Shown here: positions 34,494 through 43,560 of the stretch, in pieces
How positions within the stretch are numbered: the first letter of the stretch is position 1
Layout of the letters: the number at the start of each line of letters is the position of its first letter
Source of the DNA: JABDQW01 sp942492025
GTDB taxonomy: Bacteria > Pseudomonadota > Gammaproteobacteria > SZUA-229
Direction of reading: 5' to 3'
Length of the DNA: 64,000 bases
NCBI GenBank assembly: GCA_942492025.1
Contig: CALODJ010000001.1
Coordinates: forward strand, 124,001 to 188,000
The notes under the pieces: model-generated
Databases searched by the model: none
What the model was told of the DNA's origin: nothing
Seen by the model: only the letters and a program-made list of their open reading frames with translations
Position numbers and translations under genes: made by a program

Positions 34494-34814
34494 ATGGTGG
34501 AACCACGCAATGTCTACAAGCTGATACCGGAAGATCTCAGCGAGGAAGTAACTGAACGCCTTGTGCAGAGTAACAACGTCAAGATTGAACGTATTATCTC
34601 TATGGGGCACACATCACCTGATGCTGGTTGGTATGATCAGGAACAAAATGAATGGGTGCTGGTGCTAAAGGGAACAGCCAGCATTGCTTTCGAGAATGAA
34701 GCTGTAGCTAATCTCGAGGAAGGGGACTATATTCATATACCGGCACATCAAAAACACCGAGTTATTAGCACAAGTTCAGTAACCGAAACCATATGGTTGG
34801 CCATATTTTATTAA
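34494..34814 (+). CDS. Single-domain cupin
   Basis: A 106-residue beta-barrel protein. EWVLVLKGTASIAF and LEEGDYIHIPAHQKHRV are the two cupin motifs; the second keeps the PxxxxH histidines (H75-like and H80-like). In the first, the usual metal histidines are replaced by WYDQEQNEW, a variant common in this family. The function is open: such cupins can be isomerases, regulators or small-molecule binders. Placed directly after the BLUF gene, it might be the sensor's output or simply co-expressed. Confidence 0.75.
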   Translation: MVEPRNVYKLIPEDLSEEVTERLVQSNNVKIERIISMGHTSPDAGWYDQEQNEWVLVLKGTASIAFENEAVANLEEGDYIHIPAHQKHRVISTSSVTETIWLAIFY

Positions 34815-35151
34815 CAAGACAAGCATAAGCGATCAGAGCGGGATGGTACTTAGTTGAGCTGTAATTCAGGTCATTGCGAGCGATAGCGCGACAATCTAAC
34901 AGCGTTGTCGCCTGTCAGCCAGAGTTGACAACACATCCTTGTATTACCCCTTCGGGGCCTCACCATTTACAAACATAGATCCTGGACTTGCTATACGCAC
35001 TGTACCTGGTTAGCCTTAGGCGATTGCTGTGTATTTGGAGGCAGAAAATCGACGAGCCACGACACGATGGCACATCATATGACAGTTGGCAGTGCCACTT
35101 CTACCCAACTACACATGACGAGGGGACACGCGACCACGCGGTCCACTGCCG
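34815..35151. other. Intergenic region with a short repeat fragment
   Basis: No gene. At about 34872-34900, GTCATTGCGAGCGATAGCGC followed by GACAATCTAAC matches the interior of the repeat at 48839-48985, a widespread kind of bacterial intergenic repeat. The rest shows nothing I can name. Confidence 0.4.
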
Positions 35152-35718
35152 TTGAATCAACAGCAAGATCGGCGCGAGTTTGTGCATCGTATTGACCGCG
35201 ACGGCCGGATCAGGTCTGTCAATGAGCCCTGGTTAGCCTTCGCGGCTGAAAATGGTTGGCGCACTTCGGTATCGCAGGTGCTCGGGTCGGTGTTAATGGA
35301 GCAAATCACGGACCCGGAAACCCGGCACATCTACAGCCTGCTCATCAACCGAGCGTGGGACGAGGGGCGCCAGGCCCGTTTCAACTATCGCTGTGATTCC
35401 CCGGATTGTCGACGCTTTATGGAAATGCGAATTGACCACAACCGGGACCTGGGTCAAGTTGAATTTCGCAGCCGCGTGCTGCAATTGGAGAGACGTGAGC
35501 CGGTGAATCTTTTCGACCCCTGTTACTTGAAGCGCTCCAGCGAGATCCTGAAAGTGTGTGGCTGGTGCAAAGCCGTGTGGATAGGCCATGACTGGGTAGA
35601 AGTGGAACAGGCAGTGGAGCGGCTTGGTCTACTTACAGCGGCGGTTCTGCCCCAGATCAGCCATGGCATTTGCCCAAGCTGCAGTCAGCGTATGGGAAGG
35701 GTGGGGTTGTGCTCGTGA
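35152..35718 (+). CDS. PAS-like sensor protein with C-terminal CxxC pair
   Basis: A 188-residue protein. Residues 8-110 (FVHRIDRDGRIRSVNEPWLAFAAEN...) read like a PAS domain. The C-terminal part has CGWCKAVWIGHDWVEVEQAV and HGICPSCSQR, two CxxC pairs likely to bind zinc, an arrangement also seen at the end of PAS or response-regulator proteins (CSxCK...HGxCPxC). The start TTG 35152 is the first of the frame and is uncertain. No kinase domain. The signal sensed is unknown. Confidence 0.65.
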   Translation: MNQQQDRREFVHRIDRDGRIRSVNEPWLAFAAENGWRTSVSQVLGSVLMEQITDPETRHIYSLLINRAWDEGRQARFNYRCDSPDCRRFMEMRIDHNRDLGQVEFRSRVLQLERREPVNLFDPCYLKRSSEILKVCGWCKAVWIGHDWVEVEQAVERLGLLTAAVLPQISHGICPSCSQRMGRVGLCS

Positions 35719-35803
35719 GAATTCTCGTACTGCAAATCAAACGTGTCCTTCGATTTGATTTATAATAAGTATCACTGCAACATTTATAAACTCGGAGCGA
35801 TAA

Positions 35804-36025
35804 GTGAACGACAATCTGATGATATTGCCCGCAAATGAACCGACGAATATCCGCTTGATCCATATCCCTGACGATTTTGAGCAACATGAAGCTTATCGCT
35901 ACGTTACCGGCCTGATAGCAAAAGCGGAAGAGGACCCTGACTATACTTGGGAGAATATTCTGGATTTACTCGAAGAAAGAGGATTTGAATCGGTTGATTT
36001 CGTACTGGGACCTTCGCTGGATTAA
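35804..36025 (+). CDS. Small conserved-looking acidic protein
   Basis: A 73-residue protein started by GTG 35804, with GGAG seven bases upstream. It is acidic and probably alpha/beta (RLIHIPDDFEQHEAYRYVTG, then ENILDLLEERGFESVDFVLG). No membrane segment or named domain. It stands just ahead of two tRNA genes. Real-gene status rests on the ribosome binding site and non-random composition. Confidence 0.55.
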   Translation: MNDNLMILPANEPTNIRLIHIPDDFEQHEAYRYVTGLIAKAEEDPDYTWENILDLLEERGFESVDFVLGPSLD

Positions 36026-36102
36026 CGGTTCTCTGGTCACTGTTGATGCGGGGATTATTCGGGATTATTTTTGAGAAAACGTCGAAACATCTAATTTATC
36101 GC

Positions 36103-36176
36103 GCGGGTGTAGTTCAATGGTAGAACTTCAGCTTCCCAAGCTGACTACGTGGGTTCGATTCCCATCACCCGCTCCA
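36103..36176 (+). tRNA. tRNA-Gly (anticodon CCC)
   Basis: A full cloverleaf with encoded CCA. Acceptor GCGGGTG pairs with CACCCGC, the D stem is GTTC/GAAC, the anticodon stem TCAGC/GCTGA encloses the loop TTCCCAA (anticodon CCC), and the T arm is GGGTTCGATTCCC. It reads GGG codons. Confidence 0.95.
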
Positions 36177-36229
36177 TCTGGAATTCTGGCGAATATTTAA
36201 CTTTTTACAACAGGTTAAACTACAGTAAC

Positions 36230-36305
<76 letters not shown>

Positions 36306-36645
36306 GATATAGATGACGCCAGGTTGTGTCTGTTTCATCATCAAAACCGCACTGAAAAGATCGGCTAGCTGCTGGGTCACCTGTTGAATCTGTTTATGCG
36401 TTTTGTGCGCATTCGACCGCAATATGAACATCCACAGACCTACAACCACCAGTATGATGAGGATGACATGCCTGAAGAATGTGACGCACAACGTGCGGCC
36501 CCGAAGGGGCAGCGCAAGGATGTGTTGTAATCTCAGGCTGACTGGCAACAGACGCTAATAGATTACCGTGCTATCGCCCCCATTGCCCTGAATTACGGCT
36601 TAAGTAAGTGGCATTCATCTCAGATTTGTTTTATATTCGTTGTTC
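36306..36645. other. Intergenic region after the tRNA pair
   Basis: No supported gene; the minus-strand frame here runs antisense into tRNA-Gly. The end, at about 36601-36618 (TTAAGTAAGTGGCATTCATC), matches the right end of the repeat at 48839-48985. No integrase or attachment-site duplication was seen next to the tRNAs. Confidence 0.4.
36601..36618. repeat. Single right end of the TACTTACTTAAG repeat family
   Basis: TTAAGTAAGTGGCATTCA matches the right terminus of the element at 48839-48985 except for one base. No left end is near. Confidence 0.45.
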
Positions 36646-38478
36646 TCACGTTAAGTGATAGAAATATGCCAGCACGCTTGTGAAGCCAATTCCGGTGATC
36701 AAGGTGAGTGGAATACCAACGCGTAAAAAATCAGTGAACTTATACCCGCCTGCGCTATAGATTAATAAATTCGTTTGATAACCAATGGGTGTTGCATAGC
36801 TCATGTTCACACCAAACAAAACCGCCAGAATAAATGGCTCTATCGGTGCCCCCAGTTGTTGCGCTATATGCACGGCAACCGGCGTACCCACTACTGCTGC
36901 GGCTGTGTTGGAAACCACGTTGGTGATGAACGACATCAAGAACAACAAGGCACATAAGATAGTCACGACTGACAGACCTTCAGTGATGTGTACAAAGTGA
37001 TAGGCCAGGAAGTCTGTGCCGCCGGTATCGATCAAGGCCTTACCCAATGCCAGACTCACTACCACGATCATGATTACCTGTGGGTTCAGTGCCTTACCGA
37101 TATCATGCCATCTTATACAGCGTGTTAACAAGCTAAAACCAGCGCCTGCCAGGGCACTCACCGAAATCGGTAAAATATTTAACGCGGCCATGATGACGAC
37201 TGCGGCCATGATTACGATCGCTAACGGACCTTTTCTTGAAGATACATAATCGATCTTGCTGTCCAGCACGAGTAGTTTTGTATCTTCCTTGATTAGATCG
37301 ATATCTTCCTGCTTACCCTGCACCAGCAGAATATCCCCCTGATGTAATGTAATCTTGCTGAGCTTTTCATTAATTCTTTCAGTGGGTTTGTTCAAACGAT
37401 GCAGTGCAAGGACGATAACGTTATATTTTTCCGCTAATCGTGTACTTTTAAGTGATCGGTTATGCAGTAGTGAATTACTGGTCACCAGGACCTCTGATAT
37501 CACTTGATCATCATCCTGCACCTTGTACTCACCTTTAATGAACTCTTCTTTTTGATTTATATTGTGTAATTTACCTTTAAGCTTGTATTCAAATTCTTTG
37601 AGTTTTTCGGCAGTTCCACTGATGAACAATACATCATCAGGCTTGAGCAACACGGTTGGCAAAGGTAGGATCAGCTGATTTTTCCGACGCCTGATTTTAT
37701 GAATTGACACCTCATAATTGATGGTTTCCAGAATTGAGCGAATATCTTTGCCCGCGGTATAGCTGGTATCGGATAAAAACAGTACAGCATTGTAAATTCG
37801 CTGACTTGTGTTGGTTAGATCTATCTGTCGCGAAGGTAAGAGTAAGGGTGCGGCAATCCATAAAAACAGAATACCGGCTGCACCCACGATCACTACAGGC
37901 AGGGTAAAATCAAACATATTAAATTTTATTGTACTGATGTCAGCCGCAATAGCGATAATCAACAGATTCGTTGAGGTGCCAATGGTAGTGGCCATGCCGC
38001 CTATCAAGGTCGCAAAACCAGCAGGGATCAGTATTTTCGATGCCGCTGTTTTAGTGTCCAGGGCCACACCGATCAGGATCGGGATCAACATAATCACAAT
38101 GGGTGTATTATTCAGGAATCCACTTAAAACGGCCCCGGCAAGCAGCGTGATCAGAAAGATCCGCTTTGGTTTTTTTTTCCAGTAGGTCGACAGCTTACGA
38201 CCAAACGGCTTCAAGGCACCGGTGGCTTCGATGCTCTTTCCGAGAATCATCAGTGAACATATCGCTATCAGCGCCTCGTGACCAAAACCGGAAAAGAAAT
38301 CAGCCGGTTTTAGCGAACTTCCATCCTCATGGGTATAGGGAGCCAGTGTGAACAGCAGGGTCAACGCGATGAGTATCAACAGACTTGAAGTTTCCAGGCG
38401 GTATCTGTCCTGGGAGAAAAAGTATAATGCCACGATTGTTAGTATCAACGTAGCTGACGCATGAAATGAAAGTTCCAT
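36646..38478 (-). CDS. SLC13/DASS-type permease with RCK_C-like domains, second copy
   Basis: A 610-residue transporter if started at ATG 38478 (MELSFHASATLILTIVALYF). The frame is open to 38850, but that part has no membrane or family character and would overlap the divergent gene at 38674. The plan matches the permease at 8323: five or so helices with GTSTNLLIIAIA (family ion/substrate loop), a soluble insert with two RCK_C-like units (KYNVIVLALHRLNKPTERIN), and a second membrane half ending PIGYQTNLLIYSAGGYKFTDFLRVG. No good ribosome binding site is seen before 38478. Substrate (sulfate, dicarboxylate) unknown. Confidence 0.85.
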   Translation of the reverse strand: MELSFHASATLILTIVALYFFSQDRYRLETSSLLILIALTLLFTLAPYTHEDGSSLKPADFFSGFGHEALIAICSLMILGKSIEATGALKPFGRKLSTYWKKKPKRIFLITLLAGAVLSGFLNNTPIVIMLIPILIGVALDTKTAASKILIPAGFATLIGGMATTIGTSTNLLIIAIAADISTIKFNMFDFTLPVVIVGAAGILFLWIAAPLLLPSRQIDLTNTSQRIYNAVLFLSDTSYTAGKDIRSILETINYEVSIHKIRRRKNQLILPLPTVLLKPDDVLFISGTAEKLKEFEYKLKGKLHNINQKEEFIKGEYKVQDDDQVISEVLVTSNSLLHNRSLKSTRLAEKYNVIVLALHRLNKPTERINEKLSKITLHQGDILLVQGKQEDIDLIKEDTKLLVLDSKIDYVSSRKGPLAIVIMAAVVIMAALNILPISVSALAGAGFSLLTRCIRWHDIGKALNPQVIMIVVVSLALGKALIDTGGTDFLAYHFVHITEGLSVVTILCALLFLMSFITNVVSNTAAAVVGTPVAVHIAQQLGAPIEPFILAVLFGVNMSYATPIGYQTNLLIYSAGGYKFTDFLRVGIPLTLITGIGFTSVLAYFYHLT

Positions 38479-38673
38479 AGAGGAAATATTACCAAAGTAA
38501 TAATCTCCTAGTGTAGCTGATTGGAAAATTGGGATGAGTAAATCGGTAAAAGTGGCTGGCTGGGCTTTCCCTTTCAGAGATGGCGTTCTACGATCCGTTG
38601 ACGCTAGTTTTCGAATCTGAGTGCTTCGAAAAATTTGAAGATAAAGTACTAGTGACAAACGAGAATTGTCTAC

Positions 38674-39717
38674 ATGCAAAAAGTATATATCCTGTTCATA
38701 TTGATCGGCGCTTTCGTGTTGCAGAAAGGTTTTGCTGCAGAAGTCGACAGTGTAACCCCGAGAAAACTCAAGCTTTATAACAGTATCGATATTATCAATG
38801 AAATTTTTAATCAGCGGATTCAAGAGGGTATCCGCAAGGCGAATGCACAACAGGGGTATGTTGATGATGCGCTCGAATTTGAGGATATAGCGGATATTTT
38901 AGAAGTCGATGAGAACAGTTTCTGTGATGAGGATGCCCTTTATACGGCGCTCAGGAAAGCAATATTCCAGTCTTTTACTGCGTCCTGGGGTCTTAAAGGA
39001 TACGATCTGGACAAGCAATTACGCGAAATGCTCGTCATGCAAAGCTACTCAATGCTTTTAAATGACTCAATTTATCGTGACATTGACTATATCAAAGGGT
39101 TCTCCCTGAACCTTAAGGAATTGAGTGATGTCGTCAATATCAATGGTCATCTGGTTGGGCTGGACAAAATTGGACATTTTTTCGCACAAGGCTGGCAATA
39201 TTTCGAGTTCACTCATTATGAGAAGGAAACGATTGACAAAGCGATTGAATGGGGAAGGAAAAAGGAAGCTGGAACGTTTGGTTTCACGACGACGGGCGTT
39301 TTCTCCTATGCGGATCTGGTCGCCAACCTGAATGGATGGCGTTTCTGGAACAGGGTATTACTCCATCAGGATGATCCACTGAAAGGTGTGGTAGCTAATC
39401 TCTTCAACACGCCCTATGTAAGCTGTGACATACAAGTTATCGATTCAATCAGACACAGGAAGCTAATCAGGGCATGGGAATTCAACACCCCATTCGATTT
39501 GTCGGACTATGTCGATGGCGCCTGGGACGAGGGTAATAACTGTAACAGTTACGCAGATCCGATGATCGAAGAAAAAGTCGCCACGCGGACAAAGAATGTT
39601 GACCCTGACTATGCTTGTCCTCTGATTCATGATCACTGCCTGGATGCGCAGGATAAATATGGTGATTATGCAAAATATGTTTTACACCCTTATTGTTTGA
39701 TATTAAGAGATGATTAA
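38674..39717 (+). CDS. Secreted protein of unknown function
   Basis: A 347-residue protein with a signal peptide (VYILFILIGAFVLQKGFAAE). The mature part is acidic and aromatic-rich, with GLDKIGHFFAQGWQYFEFTH around residues 165-185 and a cysteine cluster at the C-terminus (DYACPLIHDHC...HPYC). The HFFAQGW...HYE region could hold metal or catalytic ligands. I do not recognise the family. It is divergent from the DASS gene, 195 bases away. Confidence 0.7.
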   Translation: MQKVYILFILIGAFVLQKGFAAEVDSVTPRKLKLYNSIDIINEIFNQRIQEGIRKANAQQGYVDDALEFEDIADILEVDENSFCDEDALYTALRKAIFQSFTASWGLKGYDLDKQLREMLVMQSYSMLLNDSIYRDIDYIKGFSLNLKELSDVVNINGHLVGLDKIGHFFAQGWQYFEFTHYEKETIDKAIEWGRKKEAGTFGFTTTGVFSYADLVANLNGWRFWNRVLLHQDDPLKGVVANLFNTPYVSCDIQVIDSIRHRKLIRAWEFNTPFDLSDYVDGAWDEGNNCNSYADPMIEEKVATRTKNVDPDYACPLIHDHCLDAQDKYGDYAKYVLHPYCLILRDD

Positions 39718-39876
39718 AGGATTGTCTTTATCTCGGGCTCCGAATAGTGATTGAAACACGAAAGCATACTATAAACCTGGCACCCATTTGGTGAGTGGGA
39801 AAAAGGAGGATATCGGACTACTGATGTGCCTTGGATAACAAACCGGTTTCAGATAAACGTTCTCGCCTGCCGTCGA

Positions 39877-39906
39877 ACAATGCGGGCTAGCCCGCCTATT
39901 GCGCGA
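39877..39906. repeat. Two repeat ends joined head to head
   Basis: AACAATGCGGGCTAGCCCGC followed by CTATTGCG: the right end of one CCCGCA-family element meets the left end of another, forming a GCGGGCTAGCCCGC palindrome. The CTATTG/CAAT variant resembles element J at 51273. Confidence 0.5.
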
Positions 39907-39948
39907 AGGCGGATCTCCTAGTGCAATACGCGGCTTAGCCCAGTCTGT

Positions 39949-41538
39949 CTATCCGTCTACGACCGAAATCGTCTCAATACGCTTGATCTTGCGACGGTTC
40001 AGGATGATGCGAAAGTGTTTGTAGCGGACACGGCCATCGCCTCCATAGCGCAATATCATGTTGAGGTGATAGACGCGCTCAGCCTTTACCCTGCGAAAGT
40101 CGTCCTCGTCCATGACAAACAACTCTTTTCTCGGGTTTCCCATGCGTCGGGTAAACTCGGCGACATTGAAACGCATGATGTCGTTGATGCCATTCGTGTC
40201 GATATCGCGATAGGCCGCCGAGATTGCCCGGGAAGACAGCTTGATCCGTTTACGGTAGCGAAGAACATTCTCGCTCTCCCAGTTGCTATCGATTTCAGTC
40301 ATGTGGTCCCGATTCCTGATCTTCATGATATGCTCTGGAACCTTGGCCTCGTCGACAAAATCGAAGCTTTCCCGGCAATGTCCAATCGGCTGATGGGGAC
40401 TGCTGTAGATACGCGTCCTGTGGTCGAACAACACACTCGAAACTTTTCGCGAAAAATATAGCCGTAGCATCTCTTTGATCCGGTCTTTGAACATATAGCC
40501 GACCACCAGCGCCAGGAATACCTGCAGCGTCAGGGGGCCGTAAATCGACTGCGAGAGAAACAAGACCATGGTCGCAAACAGCATTGAAACGCCGGCGGCA
40601 ACGCCAAACAGTCCATGTTCGATCACTTTCCCCTCATCCCGGGTTCTTGTATCGAGAAACAGGACGTTGTGCATGTATTTCTTGAGCACGTTGCGCCGAA
40701 AGATCAGTTGCTCATTGTCATTCTTATCGGTGGGGATTGAAGGGTATTGCTGACATTTGCGATAACGTACCTCCTGCGCAATCAGGTCCATAATTTCCCG
40801 CTGGTTCGCCCGCGGTCCCATGGTATTGGTTTTGCGGAGGTGTCGCAGAAGATTATAGCAATTCCGCTCGACAAGCAGGCTGATATACTCATCGCCAAAG
40901 GCATAAATGGCGCCTGCCCGGCCTGGCACAGCGGGCAGGGAAATTTTCGACCGCAGTGTTCGATAAGCGTCAATGATCGCCGTGGTGGCATGAAGGTATT
41001 GCTGCACCAACCGTTCGCTGTCGTCCGGATTGCTGGTCTCGCCGATATAGACTATAAAATCTCTGAGCGAACTCTGGAGGATGCAGCAGAACAGCTTGAG
41101 CTGGTATTCGAAGTCCTCAAGCTCGGCATTATTGTCGCATTCCTGCAACGGGTCAGCGCTGGCTAGCAGCTTGGCGAGCGGGCCGTCCTTCCTGCCGGCG
41201 ATAGCCGTCAGCGGGACAGAGGGTGTCTTGAAACGGATATGCGTTTGCAGATCATCGTAGAATCTGGCTTTTGAATAATTTGAGCGATTCATCCCAAGAG
41301 CTTGTGGAACGAATATGTAGCACTCCAGATCGTAGGCTGCAACTTTACTGTTCCGGATAATAGGATAGTGCAGCTTGATTTCGAACTGATGTCGGTCCCT
41401 AACCCGAATGGTTTCGTTGATCGGGCCACTGGATGCTGGCACAACATTTTGTACTGCAGACAAACGCAGGGCAGAGGCTGGAATCTCGCCGCGATCACAG
41501 TCATCTTCAGTTATTCGTTGCTTTTTTGTTATTTGCAT
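39949..41538 (-). CDS. Membrane-associated protein of unknown function
   Basis: A 529-residue protein with two adjacent membrane helices near the middle, GLFGVAAGVSMLFATMVLFL and IYGPLTLQVFLALVVGYMF (about 308-345). They are flanked by a long N-terminal soluble domain and a C-terminal domain rich in Arg, Lys and Tyr. The first residues are polar, so both large domains are probably cytoplasmic. No catalytic motif or known family seen. Monocistronic. Confidence 0.7.
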   Translation of the reverse strand: MQITKKQRITEDDCDRGEIPASALRLSAVQNVVPASSGPINETIRVRDRHQFEIKLHYPIIRNSKVAAYDLECYIFVPQALGMNRSNYSKARFYDDLQTHIRFKTPSVPLTAIAGRKDGPLAKLLASADPLQECDNNAELEDFEYQLKLFCCILQSSLRDFIVYIGETSNPDDSERLVQQYLHATTAIIDAYRTLRSKISLPAVPGRAGAIYAFGDEYISLLVERNCYNLLRHLRKTNTMGPRANQREIMDLIAQEVRYRKCQQYPSIPTDKNDNEQLIFRRNVLKKYMHNVLFLDTRTRDEGKVIEHGLFGVAAGVSMLFATMVLFLSQSIYGPLTLQVFLALVVGYMFKDRIKEMLRLYFSRKVSSVLFDHRTRIYSSPHQPIGHCRESFDFVDEAKVPEHIMKIRNRDHMTEIDSNWESENVLRYRKRIKLSSRAISAAYRDIDTNGINDIMRFNVAEFTRRMGNPRKELFVMDEDDFRRVKAERVYHLNMILRYGGDGRVRYKHFRIILNRRKIKRIETISVVDG

Positions 41539-42155
41539 AAGGTTCTACCGATTACGAGGCGATCCGCCAGAGTGCCGTGCGAAATGGACACAGTGTGGAT
41601 TTTCTGCGTACCATACGCTGCTATCGACAGGCTGACTCGATGCAATCATGCCTATTCGAACGGCCGCAGTCGTACAGGCCATCCGGCTCAACAGATCATT
41701 CTCCGCCAGCAGTGAATCACCCGTACATGTAAGTGAATTTGCGATCACGCCCCAACGTTTAAACTGTGCTTGCCCAAAACAACATCGGGGTCAGACTCGA
41801 TCCCGGTAAGTTAAGCCCTAAGGAAACTCTGATTTAAACAGTGTTTCCGTGCGGCACATGGATGTGCCGCCATTTTCAATCACATCCGTGATTGAAAATG
41901 AAGAAAAACAAAAATCGCATTTTTATCTTCGTGCTCTGATAGTTCCTGGATGGATTTATTCACAGCTTCCCTAATTTATTCATTATAGAATAGGCCAGTC
42001 ATGTATGCCTGGAAATGACCCAAAAAGGACACCCCAAACATAGACGCCCAGTAATTCTGGTTATTCATGGATGGCCGGTTTTTTTGTTTTAGGATTTTCG
42101 GTAGTTACAAATATGCGAAGGCTGGATAAAATGCCCCGACATTTAATCCAATGAT
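41539..42155. other. Intergenic region with a compound inverted-repeat element
   Basis: No gene. It contains the element at 41818-41974 with two internal hairpins, and GGGGTCAGACTCGATCCCGG at about 41788, a kind of motif seen in repeat-rich bacterial intergenic DNA. Promoter elements for the divergent genes are not identifiable by eye. Confidence 0.4.
41818..41974. repeat. Large split copy of the AAGGAAACTCTGATTT repeat, with nested hairpins
   Basis: Left end CTAAGGAAACTCTGATTT and right end TTTATTCACAGCTTCCCTAA are the halves of the short palindrome at 8122-8156, here 157 bp apart. Between them are two more inverted repeats: GCGGCACATGGATGTGCCGC (41851-41870), and CATTTTCAATCAC with GTGATTGAAAATG (41871-41900). 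It has no frame. It looks like a MITE whose short relatives lost the interior. Confidence 0.65.
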
Positions 42156-43556
42156 GTGCATAATCAGACAGTGACAATTTCTAATTTCGACAAGCGCGTA
42201 CTGATCGAACAAGTACGCTATATGGAAGAAGAACATACGCTTACCTGCGATGTTGCTGAAGTATCCCCTGATCATGCGGCACACACTGAGTTTGAAGATC
42301 GCCTCTGGCAACGTGCCAGGTGCCTCGTGGAGCGCTATGATTTGTATTCGGCGCTGGGGCGCGCTGCCAGACTGTCACGCTATGCTAAAACCGCCGCTTT
42401 GATTGTGGCAGCCCTGTTGGGTGTGTTCGGAGTTGTGTATGCAGTTACCGACAGTCATACCATAAATGTCTACTGGTTGCTGCTGGTCCTGCTCGGTTTT
42501 AATTTCATATCCATGTTGCTGTGGCTGATTGGCATCAGCCTGAATATAGAAAGCTTGACAGCGGGTAGGCTAGCCAGGCTAGCAAGCTGGTTACCTGGCC
42601 ATCTTGAAAATAGAACCAAATCCAGTACCCAGGCCGACCGCGCGTGGTTGGCCTGCAATTTTGCTCATGGTGTAGGTAAGTGGTCGTTCAGCACGTTATC
42701 ACATCAACTATGGTTGGTTTATTTGTTGTTTGGGTTGGCCTATTTAGTGCTGCTATTAATGGTTCGCCAATATGACTTTGTCTGGGGTACAACGCTACTG
42801 TCTGACGCCGCCTTTGTAAGAACGACTGAGGTCTTAAGTGTACCCCTGGAAGCATTAGGGCTTGCCACGCCGTCAGCAGATCAGGTGCAGGATACCCGGA
42901 TTGGCCTGGACCAAACATTAACAGCTGAGCATCGCAACCGCTGGGCACAGTTTCTGTTAGGTGCGCTGCTGTGTTTTGGCATTGTGCCGCGAACGCTGCT
43001 CTGGTGTTGGTCTGCGATAAAATGTGGCTATGCCCGTCGCCACTTCGCTCTGGATTACTACCTACCCTATTATATTAGTCTGCGTCAACAGTTGATGCCG
43101 TTAGCGAGTCACGGACAGATAATTGATGAGGATACGTCAGCCGACGTGGTCGCTGCTACACCCGCCACAACGCCTGTGCCGCATACACTTTCTGATGAAA
43201 CTCGTTGGATTGCGGTCGAACTCGACGATAATATAACTTGGCCACCGGCGTCGATTACTGATGGTGATGATCTTGGTCAGGTTACAGATCGTGAGTCGTT
43301 GGCGCGTATTCTTCAACGTCTGCAGAGTAATCAATGCCCGGTAGTCGCAGTGGTGGTTTCTTCTGCCAGAGCACCCGATCGCGGCATACAGCGCACGATT
43401 ACCAGCTTGATGTCGAACTGCGTGCAACGTTGGTTGGTGTTATTGCAAATTCAAGATCATGAACCGATATCGACCAAACGACTGGCGGCCTGGTATCGCC
43501 TGGCTGAAGCTTGCCAGGTTCCTGCGGATCACGTTATCAGCATGAGCACGGTTTAG
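42156..43556 (+). CDS. DUF2868-type membrane protein
   Basis: A 466-residue protein started by GTG 42156 (or GTG 42171). An N-terminal soluble part is followed by four membrane helices: ALIVAALLGVFGVVYAVT, VYWLLLVLLGFNFISMLLWL, LWLVYLLFGLAYLVLLLMV and FLLGALLCFGIVPRTLLWC. A cytoplasmic C-terminal domain (about 335-466) has alternating strands and helices (RWIAVELDDN, PVVAVVVSSAR, RWLVLLQIQDH). Its DUF2868 assignment rests on this layout and its partner. It is followed after four bases by a DUF3482 GTPase gene; the two form a recurrent pair of unknown role. Confidence 0.8.
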   Translation: MHNQTVTISNFDKRVLIEQVRYMEEEHTLTCDVAEVSPDHAAHTEFEDRLWQRARCLVERYDLYSALGRAARLSRYAKTAALIVAALLGVFGVVYAVTDSHTINVYWLLLVLLGFNFISMLLWLIGISLNIESLTAGRLARLASWLPGHLENRTKSSTQADRAWLACNFAHGVGKWSFSTLSHQLWLVYLLFGLAYLVLLLMVRQYDFVWGTTLLSDAAFVRTTEVLSVPLEALGLATPSADQVQDTRIGLDQTLTAEHRNRWAQFLLGALLCFGIVPRTLLWCWSAIKCGYARRHFALDYYLPYYISLRQQLMPLASHGQIIDEDTSADVVAATPATTPVPHTLSDETRWIAVELDDNITWPPASITDGDDLGQVTDRESLARILQRLQSNQCPVVAVVVSSARAPDRGIQRTITSLMSNCVQRWLVLLQIQDHEPISTKRLAAWYRLAEACQVPADHVISMSTV

Positions 43557-43560
43557 GGCG

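Noticed and set aside
38479..38850. 124-residue N-terminal extension of the second DASS permease
   Set aside because: No family or membrane character, and it would overlap the divergent gene at 38674.
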